Assembly (NCBI GenBank): GCA_963920665.1
Contig: OY987272.1
Span: 7,197,001 to 7,261,000, forward strand
Direction: 5' to 3'
Length of the DNA: 64,000 bases
Source: Straminergon stramineum
Taxonomy: Eukaryota; Streptophyta; Bryopsida; Hypnales; Calliergonaceae
The notes beneath the pieces are model-generated. The model made no database searches and had not been told where the DNA came from. It saw nothing but the letters and a program-made list of their open reading frames with translations. Both the position numbers and the translations under genes were made by a program. Positions 12,435 through 23,877 of the stretch are shown here, in pieces (position 1 is the stretch's first letter; each line of letters begins with the position of its first letter).

Positions 12435-13408
12435 GGACATAATCGTGAAGGGAATCATTATTTTATAATGGAAATTAAGTGAGTATTCAATGTGTCACCA
12501 TTCTTGTCTATTGAAACTCTAACTTGGTGGTTTTTGGACGATACATGTGCTAAATCTCAACCATTAATTTGATTAATTTATCATGCAAGTTGATTCTTTT
12601 GATTACGTATTGTGTTGCCATTGCCATCATTTGTAACATACATTGTTGTCATTCATGTCCCGCAGTAATGTTGATTACTAGCTAGGCTCTTTTGATAGAT
12701 CACTATGAGTGAAGTAGTAGTCTTTGACCCCCCTAAATCTTCATGATAAATTTCTAGCACCATTGTTTTTGAAGTTGCAAGTTGTGCTTGTTCAATATTT
12801 TGTTCTTGTGTAGGCATCATAGTTGTTTTAGTATCATTTGAAAGGTTACAACTAGTAAGAGAAATTGCTTAGTAGAAGTTAAGTTAATTTTCAGTCTCAA
12901 TGAATGGATCATCCAAAGCATCGAAGTGTTTCTCAAAGTTGTAGTCCAAGGCGTGGTCTACGTCATGGTCATGGACATGGACACCAAAGGGGCCTCTTGC
13001 AAAATCCTAATATAAAAGCAATCGCACCTTCTGTCGATTTGCAACTTGTTCCACTTATTAACATCAAATTTTATATTTTGTCTTGCAATATGGGAACGCC
13101 TAGTAGCTTTGTCAAAGTTGACAACTTATCAATGTCAATGTTTGATCATGAAAGCCTTGATCTTTTCAACATTAGTATTGATTTTTCAAGTCCTCTACTA
13201 GACAATGGAAATTCAATAACTTCAATTGTTGAGCTCTCAAATTTGGAGTCATCACAAGTGTTGTTTTTTGAATCTCAAATTCATGTCATTGATTATGTAC
13301 AAATTGCAAAGAGTATTCATGTACCAATTTCAAATCATATTCCTCTGCAAATTTCACGAAATTCATTGGTCTTGAGAGATTTGAACACAAATTTGTCTAG
13401 TAGCAATC

Positions 13409-13991
13409 CCGAGGAGATCACTTAGTGTGTCCATTTGGAATCGCGTGTGTTAAGATTTTCGACCCCCTATCTTATATTCTAAAATTTAAATAAAAGGAAA
13501 AGAAAAAAATATGACTAGATTTTCCTACTTTGAAAGTTTATGTTGTGAATTATTGGTATTTTTTTTAGATAGTTATAATTAGTCACAAATTTTTGAAGTA
13601 AAAAGATACACTAGAGAGCTGAAAATAACTTTCACACCCCTATTTTATATAAGAAAAAATTGTCTAAAAAATGAACAAAAAATTCCTAAAAATCACACCC
13701 TATTGAAAGTTCATTATTCTTGAATAATGATGCAATGGTCATCTAAAATTTATTCTCTATAAATATTTGAGTTAAAAAACATGCCATTTTAGTTCATTAT
13801 TCAACCTATTCTAGAAATCATTTCATATCTTATTTGAGTTGGGAATTTTGGCAATAGAAACCTAAATTCATTATTAAACAAAGCTCAAAGTTATAGGTTG
13901 AAATTATTATTTATTAAAAAGTATATAGGGGGGCAAAAAATCACTTTAACACGCATGGCTTGTTATGGATACACTAAGTGATCTCCCTGGG
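13409..13991. mobile_element. Mutator-type MITE with 9-bp target duplication
   Basis: The 9-bp direct repeat GTAGCAATC flanks the element exactly (13400-13408 and 13992-14000). Its ends form an inverted repeat: CCGAGGAGATCACTTAGTG on the left, and the complement of the right end reads CCCAGGGAGATCACTTAGTG; similarity extends roughly 60 bp inwards with gaps (CGTGTGTTAAG, then GACCCCC / GCCCCCC). Interior is AT-rich with no ORF. A 9-bp duplication is typical of the Mutator superfamily. It supplies the stop codon that ends the upstream recombinase-like ORF at 13425. Confidence 0.85.
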
Positions 13992-14646
13992 GTAGCAATC
14001 AAGAGTCTAGTGGCAAATTCTTGAGCTTTGATCCAAGTAGACTAAATAAGATTTTAACTTTTGCTAAAAATCCTACTAAGAGAGCAAATACATAGGCTAG
14101 AAATCTCTTTGATTCTTGGAGAAAATTTTGTGGATTTGACACTTTTCTTTCAATTGAAAAGCTTCTAGTACAAGAATTTAGTTAGAATTTGTTGAGCAAG
14201 TTTTTCATGATGCTTAATAAAGACAATGGTGAGAATTATCCCACAAGAACCATCGTGAGCATTTTGCAAGCAATTAACCATATTTTGTGCCATGCTCAAT
14301 AGATAAGAGAATCATTTCAACTAGGGTTCAAAAAATGCCATTTAATATAAAAACACATCTCTTCTTTAAAACTTCTACTGAAGTTATAGAGGCTAGTATG
14401 GAATGAAGTAGAGATGTTGGTGCTAACAAACCAAGAAAAAAGTTGAGTGCATTAGTTTTGACCAAGAATGCAAAGTCCATTTACATCCTTTTCACTTGGC
14501 CTCTCATCCTTCTAGTGTTTAAAAACATTTTGCATACTATTATATTACAATGTTTCTTATCAGAGGAGGATCAAAGTTACAAAGCCTCTTGGTGTCTTAT
14601 CTTTTGCTCCGAAAAGATGAAGGAAGAATAGATTGTCTGAGGTATT

Positions 14647-16641
14647 GGGTGATTGCACTATAAGAAATTGAAGTTTTTTTTGACATTTCAAAAATCATGC
14701 TTGGACGTCAGCTTAGACAAGAAAGGCATCTACGTTGATGTCACCTAAAATCCATTATAATTGACAAGCCAAAAACGTGGTAAAATCCCCAAAACATGCT
14801 CGATTTGAGCTTGTTTTTTTTCAAACATCACAAAAAACGTGGTCTTCTAAGCTCTCCAAAATGCAACATCTAGACGCCACATAAGCACCACATCGGCAAA
14901 AAGAGCCACGTCAGATCTTTTCATCCAGCTCATCTATGACGTGGCACTTGATATGGTGGCGGGAAAATGCTGACATGGCACACCTAGTCAACATATTTTT
15001 ATGTCATTTGAAAATTTTAATATTGCTTTTTAAGACATCAAATTAGATGTTTTTTGAGACATCAATCAATCCATACCCTACTCACAAAACAAGATGAACA
15101 GAAAATTATTATTTAAAATAAAATAAACAAGCAAAATTGTTGAATTCACCAAGAATGAAAGAAAACTTACCATCTACTACCAAGAGAATTTTTAATGGTA
15201 GAATGAAGGAATTCCTTCATTGAAAATTAGTGAGAATGAAGATTGCAAAGGTCATATTTGTATCCATTCTCTATCCATGGTGAGATAAATGATATGGGAT
15301 AATTAGAATATAGGAACTTAGCCATTGTACATCTTGACATTGTTTCAAACCTCTAGATGTTGATCTAGACATCTCAATGTCATTTCAAACATCTCAATAT
15401 TTTTTTAGACATCTCAATCATGTTGTTTCAAACATTGTCCATTGAACACAATTCTTGCTGTACACATCCCATATGGATTGTTTGACTTCCTACCACCCTA
15501 CTTGTATAAAGATCATCTCTTTTCATCTATGGTACTCATCCATCCATTTCCTTTTTTTTACAAAACATGCCACATGGTTGCCCTTCCTCTAAATTTTTTA
15601 CATATGGTCAACATTTTATCGTAGATTGTAGTAATTTTTATTAACTTACCTATAGTCAAAATGGGTCTACTTGCTGACATGGCAATCTATGTTTTTTTGG
15701 ACATCCCAAAAAACATTAATCATGTCAACTAAAACATCAACGTCAATGATAACATCAATTTGGATTTATAGTAACATGCCAATTTTCTCCGCAACATCCA
15801 CAAAAATCTACCTTGTTAGGCTAGATGCCATCTAACACCTTCATGTTTTTTTGGACATCACGCATTAGTGGTCAAACATAGCCCAAAACATGGATTTCTT
15901 ATAGTGTTGCAAGAAATACTTGTCCTACTTTTTGTCTTCTTACCCTTGGACGGGTGATTTTTTGCTCATAACTTTCGCATCGTTTGTCCGTTTGGCATGA
16001 AATGTGGAATGAAGGAACATGTAGTAGTTAAAGACATTGAGATTTTTTTCAATTTTTTCAAAATTATTGTACTATTTTTAAACTACCCCCAAATGGATGT
16101 CTATTTTGGCCATTTTGGAGTTTTTTAGTGCTATTTTGATCCATAAATGCTAATTCGAAGCCACAAATTCAGCATGTTGGAGGTCTACTAACATTACAAG
16201 GACTAACAATGAGTTTTCATAAAAATAAAAACATGTCAATTGCACACATGGGGTCAAAGTGACCTTCCTTTGTGCGAAGTGGGAAAAAATTTCCTACATT
16301 AATTTTTTGGTGCAATTAATGCGAGTGCAATCTTCTCTACCAAAATGTCTATTTTATGGAATTTTTTTGAATTTTTTTGAATTTCTAAAAAAGAAAAGGT
16401 CCATAGACCCCTATTTTGCTATTTTTGGCTCACGATGGCTTTCGTAGTACCCCATAGTAGTTTGTAGTACTACATAGTACTGAATTGACAATACAGATTG
16501 ATAGGCAATTTGAATTGATGATTGAGATTTGTCAGCATGCTATTGACATGGAATATTGATAGATCTGCATAATACTATCAATCCTATGGCTAGAAACTAG
16601 ATTTTTGATTAAAAAACGTGAAGGTTTCTAACAATCATCCC
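14647..16641. mobile_element. GGTGATTG-ended non-autonomous DNA element, interrupted by a CACTA element
   Basis: The left end GGGTGATTG[CACTA insertion]CAAGAAATACTTGTCC and right end GGTTTCTAACAATCATCCC form an inverted repeat. Sequence from 15910 onward aligns well by eye with 27578 onward (for example 'TTGCTCATAACTTTCGCATC' against the same block near 27630). With the 1251-bp CACTA element and its duplicated TTG removed, about 740 bp remain, close to the other copy. The target duplication could not be resolved. It is inserted in the recombinase pseudogene. Confidence 0.7.
14656..15906 (+). mobile_element. CACTA-type non-autonomous element (CACTATAAGAAAT family)
   Basis: Ends are CACTATAAGAAATTG and ATTTCTTATAGTG. 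The 3-bp direct repeat TTG flanks both ends (14653-14655 and 15907-15909), as expected for the CACTA (En/Spm) superfamily. The interior is rich in scattered GACATC/GATGTC motifs, which look like the subterminal repeats of this superfamily, and has no transposase. Related copies: 45285-46529 (inverted relative to this one) and 16902-18549. Confidence 0.88.
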
Positions 16642-16901
16642 ACTACACAATTTTCTTATGTTTTTATATATGAAATTGTTAACTTTATATTTTTGTTCAT
16701 GAATTATTTCATGATTAGATATCTGAGTTTATTATTCTCATATCGTTTTATGATTAGTGTTATCTTCACAAAAGCCTTCTTGGTATGTTTTTTAGATATG
16801 ATGAGAGACTTTCCAAAAACTACAGAAGCATTTTCAAGAGGATTACTTTTGAACTCCAATTGTTTTGTACAATCAAGATGTCTTAGAGACTATAGAGCAC
16901 A

Positions 16902-18549
16902 TACTATAAGAAATCCATATATTTTGTGATAAGCCCCTAACATGGTAGGTACATTTTTTTAGACATCAATCATGTCAACATGGATGTCCAAAATGCATTA
17001 TAATGGACAGGCCCAAAAACATGGTCTAATTTCAAGGAGATTTTGGAAGATGTCACAAAAAAAACATGGTCTTCAAAGGTCATGAGAGGTTGCTATATAG
17101 TTGCCACCTTGCTTCCACCTCACCGCTAATGGGGCAGGTAGTACCATATCAATAACTTTTTCATCTAAGCCCTTGCTGATGTTAGTGGTGTGTTGTGTGT
17201 TGTGTCTTGTCAATTTGGACATTTGTTGTGATGTATACATGTTTTTTCATATGTCAACAATGACATGAGGTTAATTCTTTTGAACATCATGTAGCATCTG
17301 TTGTGTGTTATGGCATGTCTGTGGAGACAAGACAATGTCACAAACAATGTCTTCTAGGATATCCTTGATGTGCATGCTTTTGTTTTTGAAATGCACTACA
17401 AGAGAAAGGGATGTCTTAAGAGTGCTTGTAAGTATAGTCCTAGACATATGATTATAAATAATGACCTTCAAGGAGATTTTTAGTAACAATTAGTAAAAGT
17501 ATATGAGTTTCTAATAAAAATTATTAAAAATATATGTGTTTCTAGTAAAATTTTACTAAAATCTCCTAAAAGGTCACTACTTATAATCTTATGTTTAGGA
17601 CTATACTTAAAAATTCACTTAAAACACTCCTTTCTCTTGTAATGATGTCAATTTAGAAGTCTAAGTGTTTTTTGAAACATCAACTTGGACATCCATGCAT
17701 TTTGCATTGTGAACAAAGATGTCAACTTAGGCATATGCTGTACACAATAGGCCACATGCAATACGCAATATACCATATAGAATACACCATATTTGAAAAC
17801 AATGTTGCATGGCTTGAAAAGCCACTTACTATGAGTATGTAGACACAGAAAGATAAGCTATTTATATAAATGGGGTGGTAGGAGGGAAGACAAGCTATAT
17901 GGGATATGTAAAACATATGAATTGTATGAAAAGTAATATTCAAATATAAACATCCTACTAAACATGATTTTGTCTCAATTTATGTCTCAAAAAACATATG
18001 AACATCTCAATTGATGTCGCAGAAAACATGTAGACATCTCAGTTGATGATTTCGTTGACATCAAAATTAAAAATTCATATTAAAATTCCAAGACGGCATC
18101 AAAGTATGATGACATGGCATGCCATATCCTCCTTATTGGAAGCCATGTGCTCAAATCCCATGTCAAGTGCCATGTTCTTTTTTGGAAAAAAAAAGAATGC
18201 CATGTAGTTGCTTTCCTTTGTTCTTTTCACATTTGGTTAGTGTTTTACTTCAATCCCTAGTAACTTTTACAAACTTACCTACAATCAAATCATAAGCCCT
18301 TGCTAACATGGCACTATCATGTTTTTTAGGATGTGTCCAAAAATATAACTATGTTTTTTCAAATGTCATACACAACATAGTTGTCAACTTTAGCATTAGA
18401 TTGTTTTTGCACTAAACATCTATATGTTTTTTGCAATGTCTACTACTATTTTGCAGGCCACTACTTAAGACTCTTTGACATCCTTTTGTCCACAAAAACA
18501 TACCACTTTTTTCGTTTGATGTCACAAAAAATGTGGATTTCTTTTAGTG
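16902..18549 (+). mobile_element. CACTA-type non-autonomous element with nested CACTA MITE
   Basis: Ends are TACTATAAGAAATCCA (first base mutated from C) and TGGATTTCTTTTAGTG, flanked by the 3-bp direct repeat ACA (16899-16901 and 18550-18552). The interior repeats GACATC/GATGTC motifs and shares blocks with 14656-15906 (for example the 'CCAAAATGCATTATAATGGA' block near 17000). It contains the smaller element at 17394-17644. It separates two pieces of the recombinase pseudogene. Confidence 0.85.
17394..17644. mobile_element. CACTA-type foldback MITE (CACTACAAGAGAAAGGG family)
   Basis: Ends are CACTACAAGAGAAAGGGATG and CTCCTTTCTCTTGTAATG, with long imperfect arms that continue inward (AGTATAGTCCTA / TAGGACTATACTT). 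The 3-bp direct repeat ATG flanks it exactly (17391-17393 and 17645-17647). Same family as 42621-42727. Nested inside the 16902-18549 element. Confidence 0.88.
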
Positions 18550-18914
18550 ACATGCCTCATGACTGCAAGACCTCCAAGCATTTCTTCTTAGGCCCCATTT
18601 GTAATGCAAGAAGTTAAGTTTGGTTCAAGAAAAATGTTCTAGTTGGTGCAAGTACAATGAGAGGTTGTTTGAAACAAATGATGCAAACTATTGGTATTGA
18701 AGAAAATTTCACCAACAAAAGTGGCAAGGTCATTGCAATTACAAGAATGTAAGTAGCTCAAGTACTGAAAGAAATCATGTCAAACATCATAGGGCATAGA
18801 AATGAGAAGACTCTTGCAAGGTATGATCACAACACAATTGTCAAGCAAAAAACATCCTAAGCTCTTCCATGTGAACCTTATGATGTAGCAATAGGAAAGA
18901 CCCTATCTTTTTAA

Positions 18915-20439
18915 TACCACTACTAAAAAGAACTTGATACATGCTATGTGCAACAATTTTTGAAGGGAAGCTCTCCATCAAGACAACCATCTTCTTTTGA
19001 TAAGGTTGTTTACAACCAAAACATCACTCTAAGTCCATTAGAGTTGCCTAAGTATGTGCAAGAATTTGTTTGCAATTTTAATTTTGATTGTCAAAATAAT
19101 TGAATATTTTGTTTGTTTTTTGAAAACTTAAGATGATAATGGGTCCATGAAAGTTGATAGTGTTCTCATTTGAATTTGATCATATTTGTAACTAATTATT
19201 GTTGCTATGATGTTGCAATGTCAATTTTGATTTAGAAATAATTTGTTAGGTTGTTTCCAATGCTTGCCAACAACCCACAAGTTATGGATGGTATTGTCTT
19301 CGGTGGACTAAGAAATCAAGTTCTTTATGATGATTGTGATGACTTTTGAGACAACAGATCCAACTTTGCTTGAGAGGACTATAGAAGTTTCAATCAATCT
19401 AAGATATTTAAAGATTAGTAGAAAAAAACCCAAGAGCTATCTCAATAAGCTATTGGAAGACTTCAAATTCAAGTTGTGCATTTGGTTCTAGGAGTCTATT
19501 GTGCAACCCATTCTTCATGGACTTCATATTGTTCCAACAACAAGAGCTCCAAGTATTGACCACTTGTCTTTTGGAAGCAAGAAGATATCAACAAAAGGAT
19601 CTAAAGATGCCTTACCAAATCTAAATCCCATATTACCGTAGTTTGGCGGAAATTTTACAAAGTGTGTCTTTCATATAAAGATATATTAAGTATAGTTTGG
19701 TACATACGAGCTATGTAATTTTCAATTTGTTTTGACCTTGAAGAAGTTGGACTTGCAAGGAAGTGATTCCCATGAATAGAAATTAGTTTAATTTTTGTGA
19801 GGTTTAAAAATTATAAATATAGAAGTTTTTCTTTTTTTAAAGTCTTGGAAGAAATTGAACTTATGAGTAACAAATTGTACTAAAAAATGAGCTTCTCTAA
19901 TTTTGAGAAATGTTGGTTAAATTGAATTGTATCAAATTTACAAAACTACTGTCACAATTTGTCAATCATTCTTGGATATGGATTTGATCATTTGTTATTC
20001 GTAAATTTTTTGCATACAGTCTTAAGCTAATTTTTAGAGTTTGCTACGACACAAAAAAATACATTTGATGAAGAAAGACAGATATGTTTGCAATTTTACT
20101 TTGCAAAAATTGATATATGTCATTATTGATTAGAACTTCAAATCTATAGATTGTTAGTGAAGATCAATTATTAAGTCATTCCCATTGATAAAGTGTTTGA
20201 TCATATAGTACTTCTTCTAGTTGAAGGTCATGAAATGTTCAATTTATTGTTAACTATAACTATTTTGGTCTAGGCCTAGTTCTAGATTGTAAACGATTTA
20301 GAATCACTTCAAAATAAAGTCCAACAAGGCAATAACCAATATAAATTCCAATAGACGCGAGTAAGGCCTCACAATGGGGACTCAAAAGTAACTACATATT
20401 GGGCCTACTAACTTACATGCTATTCAACATTTCTACTAC
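18915..20439. other. Unassigned sequence downstream of the recombinase pseudogene
   Basis: Some stretches (19440-19640) read as coding-like in pieces on the plus strand, for example the segment SIDHLSFGSKKISTKGSKDA, and could be the C-terminal remains of the recombinase or of another dead gene. Nothing is identifiable. Confidence 0.3.
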
Positions 20440-20733
20440 TTGGTGGATATCTATAATGCTAAAGCAACCCCAAGTTATAGAAAATACCATGCCTCTCCAT
20501 TTTCAATAACTAATTGCCATGTATATAGAAATGGATTGCATCACAACTATAGAGGAGGACAACTTACTGAGCTTAGCAAGAAAGTACCAAAGTCTTGCCC
20601 TAAAACAACCTTACAAAACAAGCACACGCTAGAAGAGGTATTGTATTGTCATATTCAAAGTGTTGCTTACAATATGTTAACCCTTAAAAAGACAATGTGC
20701 AAGCCTAAGTGGCATTTCAAAAATGAAACCTAA
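20440..20733 (+). CDS. Unrecognised 97-codon ORF
   Basis: An ORF with balanced amino-acid composition, less AT-driven than most chance ORFs here; it is also open upstream to about 20409. It contains the string NGLHHNYRGGQLTELSKKVP. No domain, signal peptide or membrane segment is recognisable. It could be a fragment of a dead gene or a chance ORF. Confidence 0.2.
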   Translation: MVDIYNAKATPSYRKYHASPFSITNCHVYRNGLHHNYRGGQLTELSKKVPKSCPKTTLQNKHTLEEVLYCHIQSVAYNMLTLKKTMCKPKWHFKNET

Positions 20734-21231
20734 ATTTTTGCATAGTTCTTGATTTTAAATGTTTTAAAGCTTAACTAAGAAAATGTAGCTCTAATAAATT
20801 ATTTCTTACTTCATTTTTCTTTTTTCAAAATTTTTAAAATTACAATTTTTGAGACACTGTAAAGATTTCTTTTAAAAACTCAAATAGCACTACTTCTATA
20901 CTTTTTCTATCAAATTTCTCTTGGTGCGAGTTCATTATTCAAGGAGTATACTAAAATTTACACAATGATGTTTAATAGTATTACCTTCATTGTTCCAAAA
21001 AAAGTTTGTACTATTTAAAGAATTCTTATAATTATTGTGATTTTTATTTTTAAAAATATTTTTAAAATTCATATAAAAATTTGATTTAATTTTGATAATT
21101 ATTAAAATTTGAAGATAAATTTTAGACATATATTGATACATGTGAAAAACATTGAATTTTTGAAATGGATGTTTTAATATAGAAAAATATTGAAGTTTGA
21201 TCAAGTTCAAACACAAAATGTCTAGTAGGGA

Positions 21232-22164
21232 TTAACCCCTAAAGGACCAAGGCCTTTTTTCTGCAAAAAAAACACTCAAAACTGCCATTTTTAGAGCAAA
21301 GAGTAAAAAAGTTGAATTTTTTTTAAATTTTTTTCACATCTAACCGTAGGATCTTACACCTGACTAGTATGAAAATGTGTGGAAAAAATTTCAGAAATTT
21401 TGACCAAATAGATTGCAAGATATCTGCGTTTAAAGTAAAGAAAACAAGTTTTTCCACACATTGCCGGACTAGGTTATTTGACTTTAACCCTTCTTAACTT
21501 CAATTTTTTGCACTATAGAGTTTTGAGCTTTATATCTTTGTGGTGGAGAATTGAGTTGAGAGTCTATGAAAAAAAAGAAAATACAAAAAAAATTAATTTT
21601 GATTCTTTAAAAAATTGTTAAGTAGAAGTAGGTACAAGATAGAAGGAAAATCCAAATTATTAATATCTCTAAGATGGAATTAAAATTCACTAATCCCAAT
21701 GGTGAGATTGTTCTAGAAGGCAAATGAAACGATAAAGACCTTTTTTAAAAAAAAATTGTAAATATTGCATTCAGAAATGAATCCTACAAGTTATTTTTTC
21801 AGGAAGATGCTCTAAGTGCCCGAAAAACAAGATTGTCTATAACTTTCTCATAACAAATCCAAATGGAATGAATCAAAAATTTCCATGTAGACAAAAATAC
21901 AATCTATAAGGGAAAAAAATAAAAAATAAAAAAATTCAAATTTTTCAAATTTTTTTTGCTGCCCCCTCTCCCCTCTTTTGAGCTTATGTGGGCATAACTT
22001 TTGTTCCCGGGCACCAAATAAACAAAAATAATACTCTCATGAAGCTAATCAATTTTTCTATCTTCATAAAAAGTTTCAAAAAATTAGGACAAAAATTGAG
22101 ACCGTGGATACCTTCCCGAAATCTCATTTGTCCCCCGAAGGGACAATGGTCCTTTAGGGGTTAA
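21232..22164 (+). mobile_element. TTAA-flanked element (family 1), well preserved
   Basis: TTAA-CCCCTAAAGGACCAAGGCC on the left and GGACAATGGTCCTTTAGGGG-TTAA on the right; 933 bp. The terminal inverted repeat is CCCCTAAAGGACCA. A small hairpin TTGTCCC...GGGACAA sits just inside the right end. It is highly similar throughout to the copy at 55085, suggesting relatively recent activity. No ORF of note. Confidence 0.85.
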
Positions 22165-22826
22165 GGTAATTGTATCAAATTGTGGCATGTTTCTAAAAGT
22201 GATACTAAAAGTAACTACACCTAATTACCTCCAAATTCTTGTCTAAAATGTAATACTTTTATCATTAAAACATATTATTCAGTGGTCAAAGCTTTCATAT
22301 CATGGACTTAAAGAATTAAATGCCAATTTTGCAAATGATTTTATTTCTAGTAAGAATAGCTATACAAAATGGATTTATGATAGCTACATCCCCAAAAAAT
22401 CCCAGCCCCAAAAAACAACACCCAAATAGGTCATCTAGAGATTAATGTTAATAAACATTCTTGATGTAGCTTGTATTGATACAATTGTCAAGTGAGATCA
22501 AATGCAACACCACATCAATGGATGTAGTTTGCTAAACTACATTAATTTATATAATTCAATCTTGTTTTGGGAGCCTTAGACTACTTGGAACTTCACCTTA
22601 TGTGATATGCATTTGTTTTTAGGTCTATGTCACCCTTGGCAACACTTGCACTTAGAGTTGCCTTACCATAGGTGGCACTTGCTTTTAGGACTATAGGACT
22701 TTGTGTCACACTTGCTTTTAGGGCCATTTAAGTTTAAGACAGTAGATATTTAAGGGGAAAGATTCCTTTGACTTGGCTCATTTTACTAAGTAAATAGAAT
22801 AGAAATAGGATCTCAAATACACACAT
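22165..22826. other. Intergenic sequence, no gene seen
   Basis: Short direct repetition of a 'CTTGCTTTTAGG' phrase occurs at about 22608-22720 (three loose copies). Nothing else recognised. Confidence 0.45.
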
Positions 22827-23030
22827 CACTAGTAGAGAACATGTTTCCTTCAACAGAATCCAAGTGACATGTTTTCTTGTTTTCTGCCCTAAAACACAAA
22901 ATCTGCGTTGACAAAAATGCAGTTTTTAGAAGACTACATTTCTGTCAACGCAGATTTTGCGTTTTAGAGCAAAAAACAAGAAAACATGTCACCTGGATTT
23001 TGTTGTAGGAAACAATGTTTTCAACTAGTG
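22827..23030. mobile_element. CACTA-type foldback MITE (CACTAGTAGA family)
   Basis: Starts CACTAGTAGAGAACATG and ends TGTTTTCAACTAGTG, flanked by the direct repeat CAT (22824-22826 and 23031-23033). Nearly the whole element is one hairpin: AACGCAGATTTTG pairs with CAAAATCTGCGTT, and CATGTTTTCTTGTTTT pairs with the opposite arm. Length 204 bp. Confidence 0.88.
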
Positions 23031-23424
23031 CATATACTACAACAATATTCTCTCTTTATATGGCATAATGGTTTTGCTCCAAAGGCTGCTATCAATAAAA
23101 TCATACACAAGCATGGCAAGGTTCTTATATATATGTGGGTACCATTAAGAAGCATCTCCTAAAGTATGACTATGTGCAATACATTTTTTGTACTAGAAAT
23201 TTTGTCTTCAATACCATATATGTTGTTGCAAGCGATGACATCTACAAGAATATCTAATTTTTGTTAATTTTTGTTAACTATTTTTATTCAAAAGAATGTT
23301 CTTGTAAAATCACACTATTTTAGAAGTGGTACCTATATTGAAACTTTACCGACAAACAAATGAATGGCTAACATCATTCCTATACAATGTGAGTTACTCA
23401 TGTATTACTATTAGGGCACCTAGG

Positions 23425-23495
23425 CAACCTTGATTCAAGTGGCTTTGGCCTTGGTACACTTGTGAGGTGGTCATGGATTCAAACTTGGCAAGGTG
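23425..23495 (+). repeat. tRNA-derived SINE-like segment
   Basis: A box A-like TGGCTTTGG at about 23440 and a box B-like GGATTCAAACT at 23475 are spaced as in a tRNA gene, with a tRNA-like AGGTGGTC before box B. No tRNA cloverleaf can be completed. This resembles the head of a tRNA-derived SINE; the tail was not delimited. Confidence 0.35.
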
Positions 23496-23539
23496 CTTAC
23501 CATCATAATTCACCCAACTATGGTGGAGTCAAACAACCT

Positions 23540-23815
23540 TGTTGTCATAGAAGAATCTTAGGAAAGGAACATGTCACTTTTTTATGCAAGACGTTAAATT
23601 GTGCCCATAAAAGTGTGCCTGTCCGACATGGCTTGACATAGTCCCTAGCCTTGACCATCAAACCCAGCCAAGCGCACAGGTTGAAGGACCGCGACCATGC
23701 AATATTGCAACCTTGCAAGACCGCAACCCCAACGAAAGTGAGGAGGATAATGACCACCCTAGGTCGGTTGTTCTAGGGTTTAGGGTAGCGAGTTAGGGTT
23801 CTAGGGTCTTCTTCT
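23540..23815. other. Locally GC-richer patch with telomere-like motif
   Basis: The stretch has noticeably more G and C than its surroundings. At 23772-23806 it carries several near copies of the plant telomere unit TTTAGGG. The minus-strand ORF 23545-23757 is not recognisable. The patch abuts the Tc1-like element. Confidence 0.4.
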
Positions 23816-23877
23816 AAACTATGAACCACTTCATGTATCCCACATTGTTTGTTTTCCCTCCTACTACTCCATATGTA

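Larger units (their letters stand above)
12904..18914 (+). pseudogene. Crypton-like tyrosine recombinase (DUF3504-type) pseudogene, split by nested insertions
   Basis: Pieces of one decayed gene lie at 12904-13408, 14001-14646, possibly 16642-16901, and 18550-18914, with mobile elements in every gap. The first piece is a 173-codon ORF from the ATG at 12904. The second holds a segment like the core-binding domain of Crypton recombinases (LLSKFFMMLNKDNGENYPTR at about 14195-14255, then a helix ending NHIL), then, after a frameshift, a segment like 'F..STEVIEASM..SRDVGANKPRKK', then IRGGSK with the expected box I arginine (codon 14562-14564). The last piece holds WFKKNVLVGAST, then TNKSGKV where active recombinases have N-H-x-x-R (both H and R are lysine here), then GHRNEKTLARYDH with the expected histidine (18795-18797) and tyrosine nucleophile (18822-18824). 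Several stops and frameshifts show it is dead. Family assignment is from motif order only; a different tyrosine recombinase is possible. Confidence 0.6.

Noticed and set aside
16618..16929. 103-codon plus-strand ORF
   Set aside because: Starts in the end of the GGTGATTG element and runs into the CACTA element; hydrophobic, AT-driven composition; at most it covers a remnant of the recombinase in another frame.
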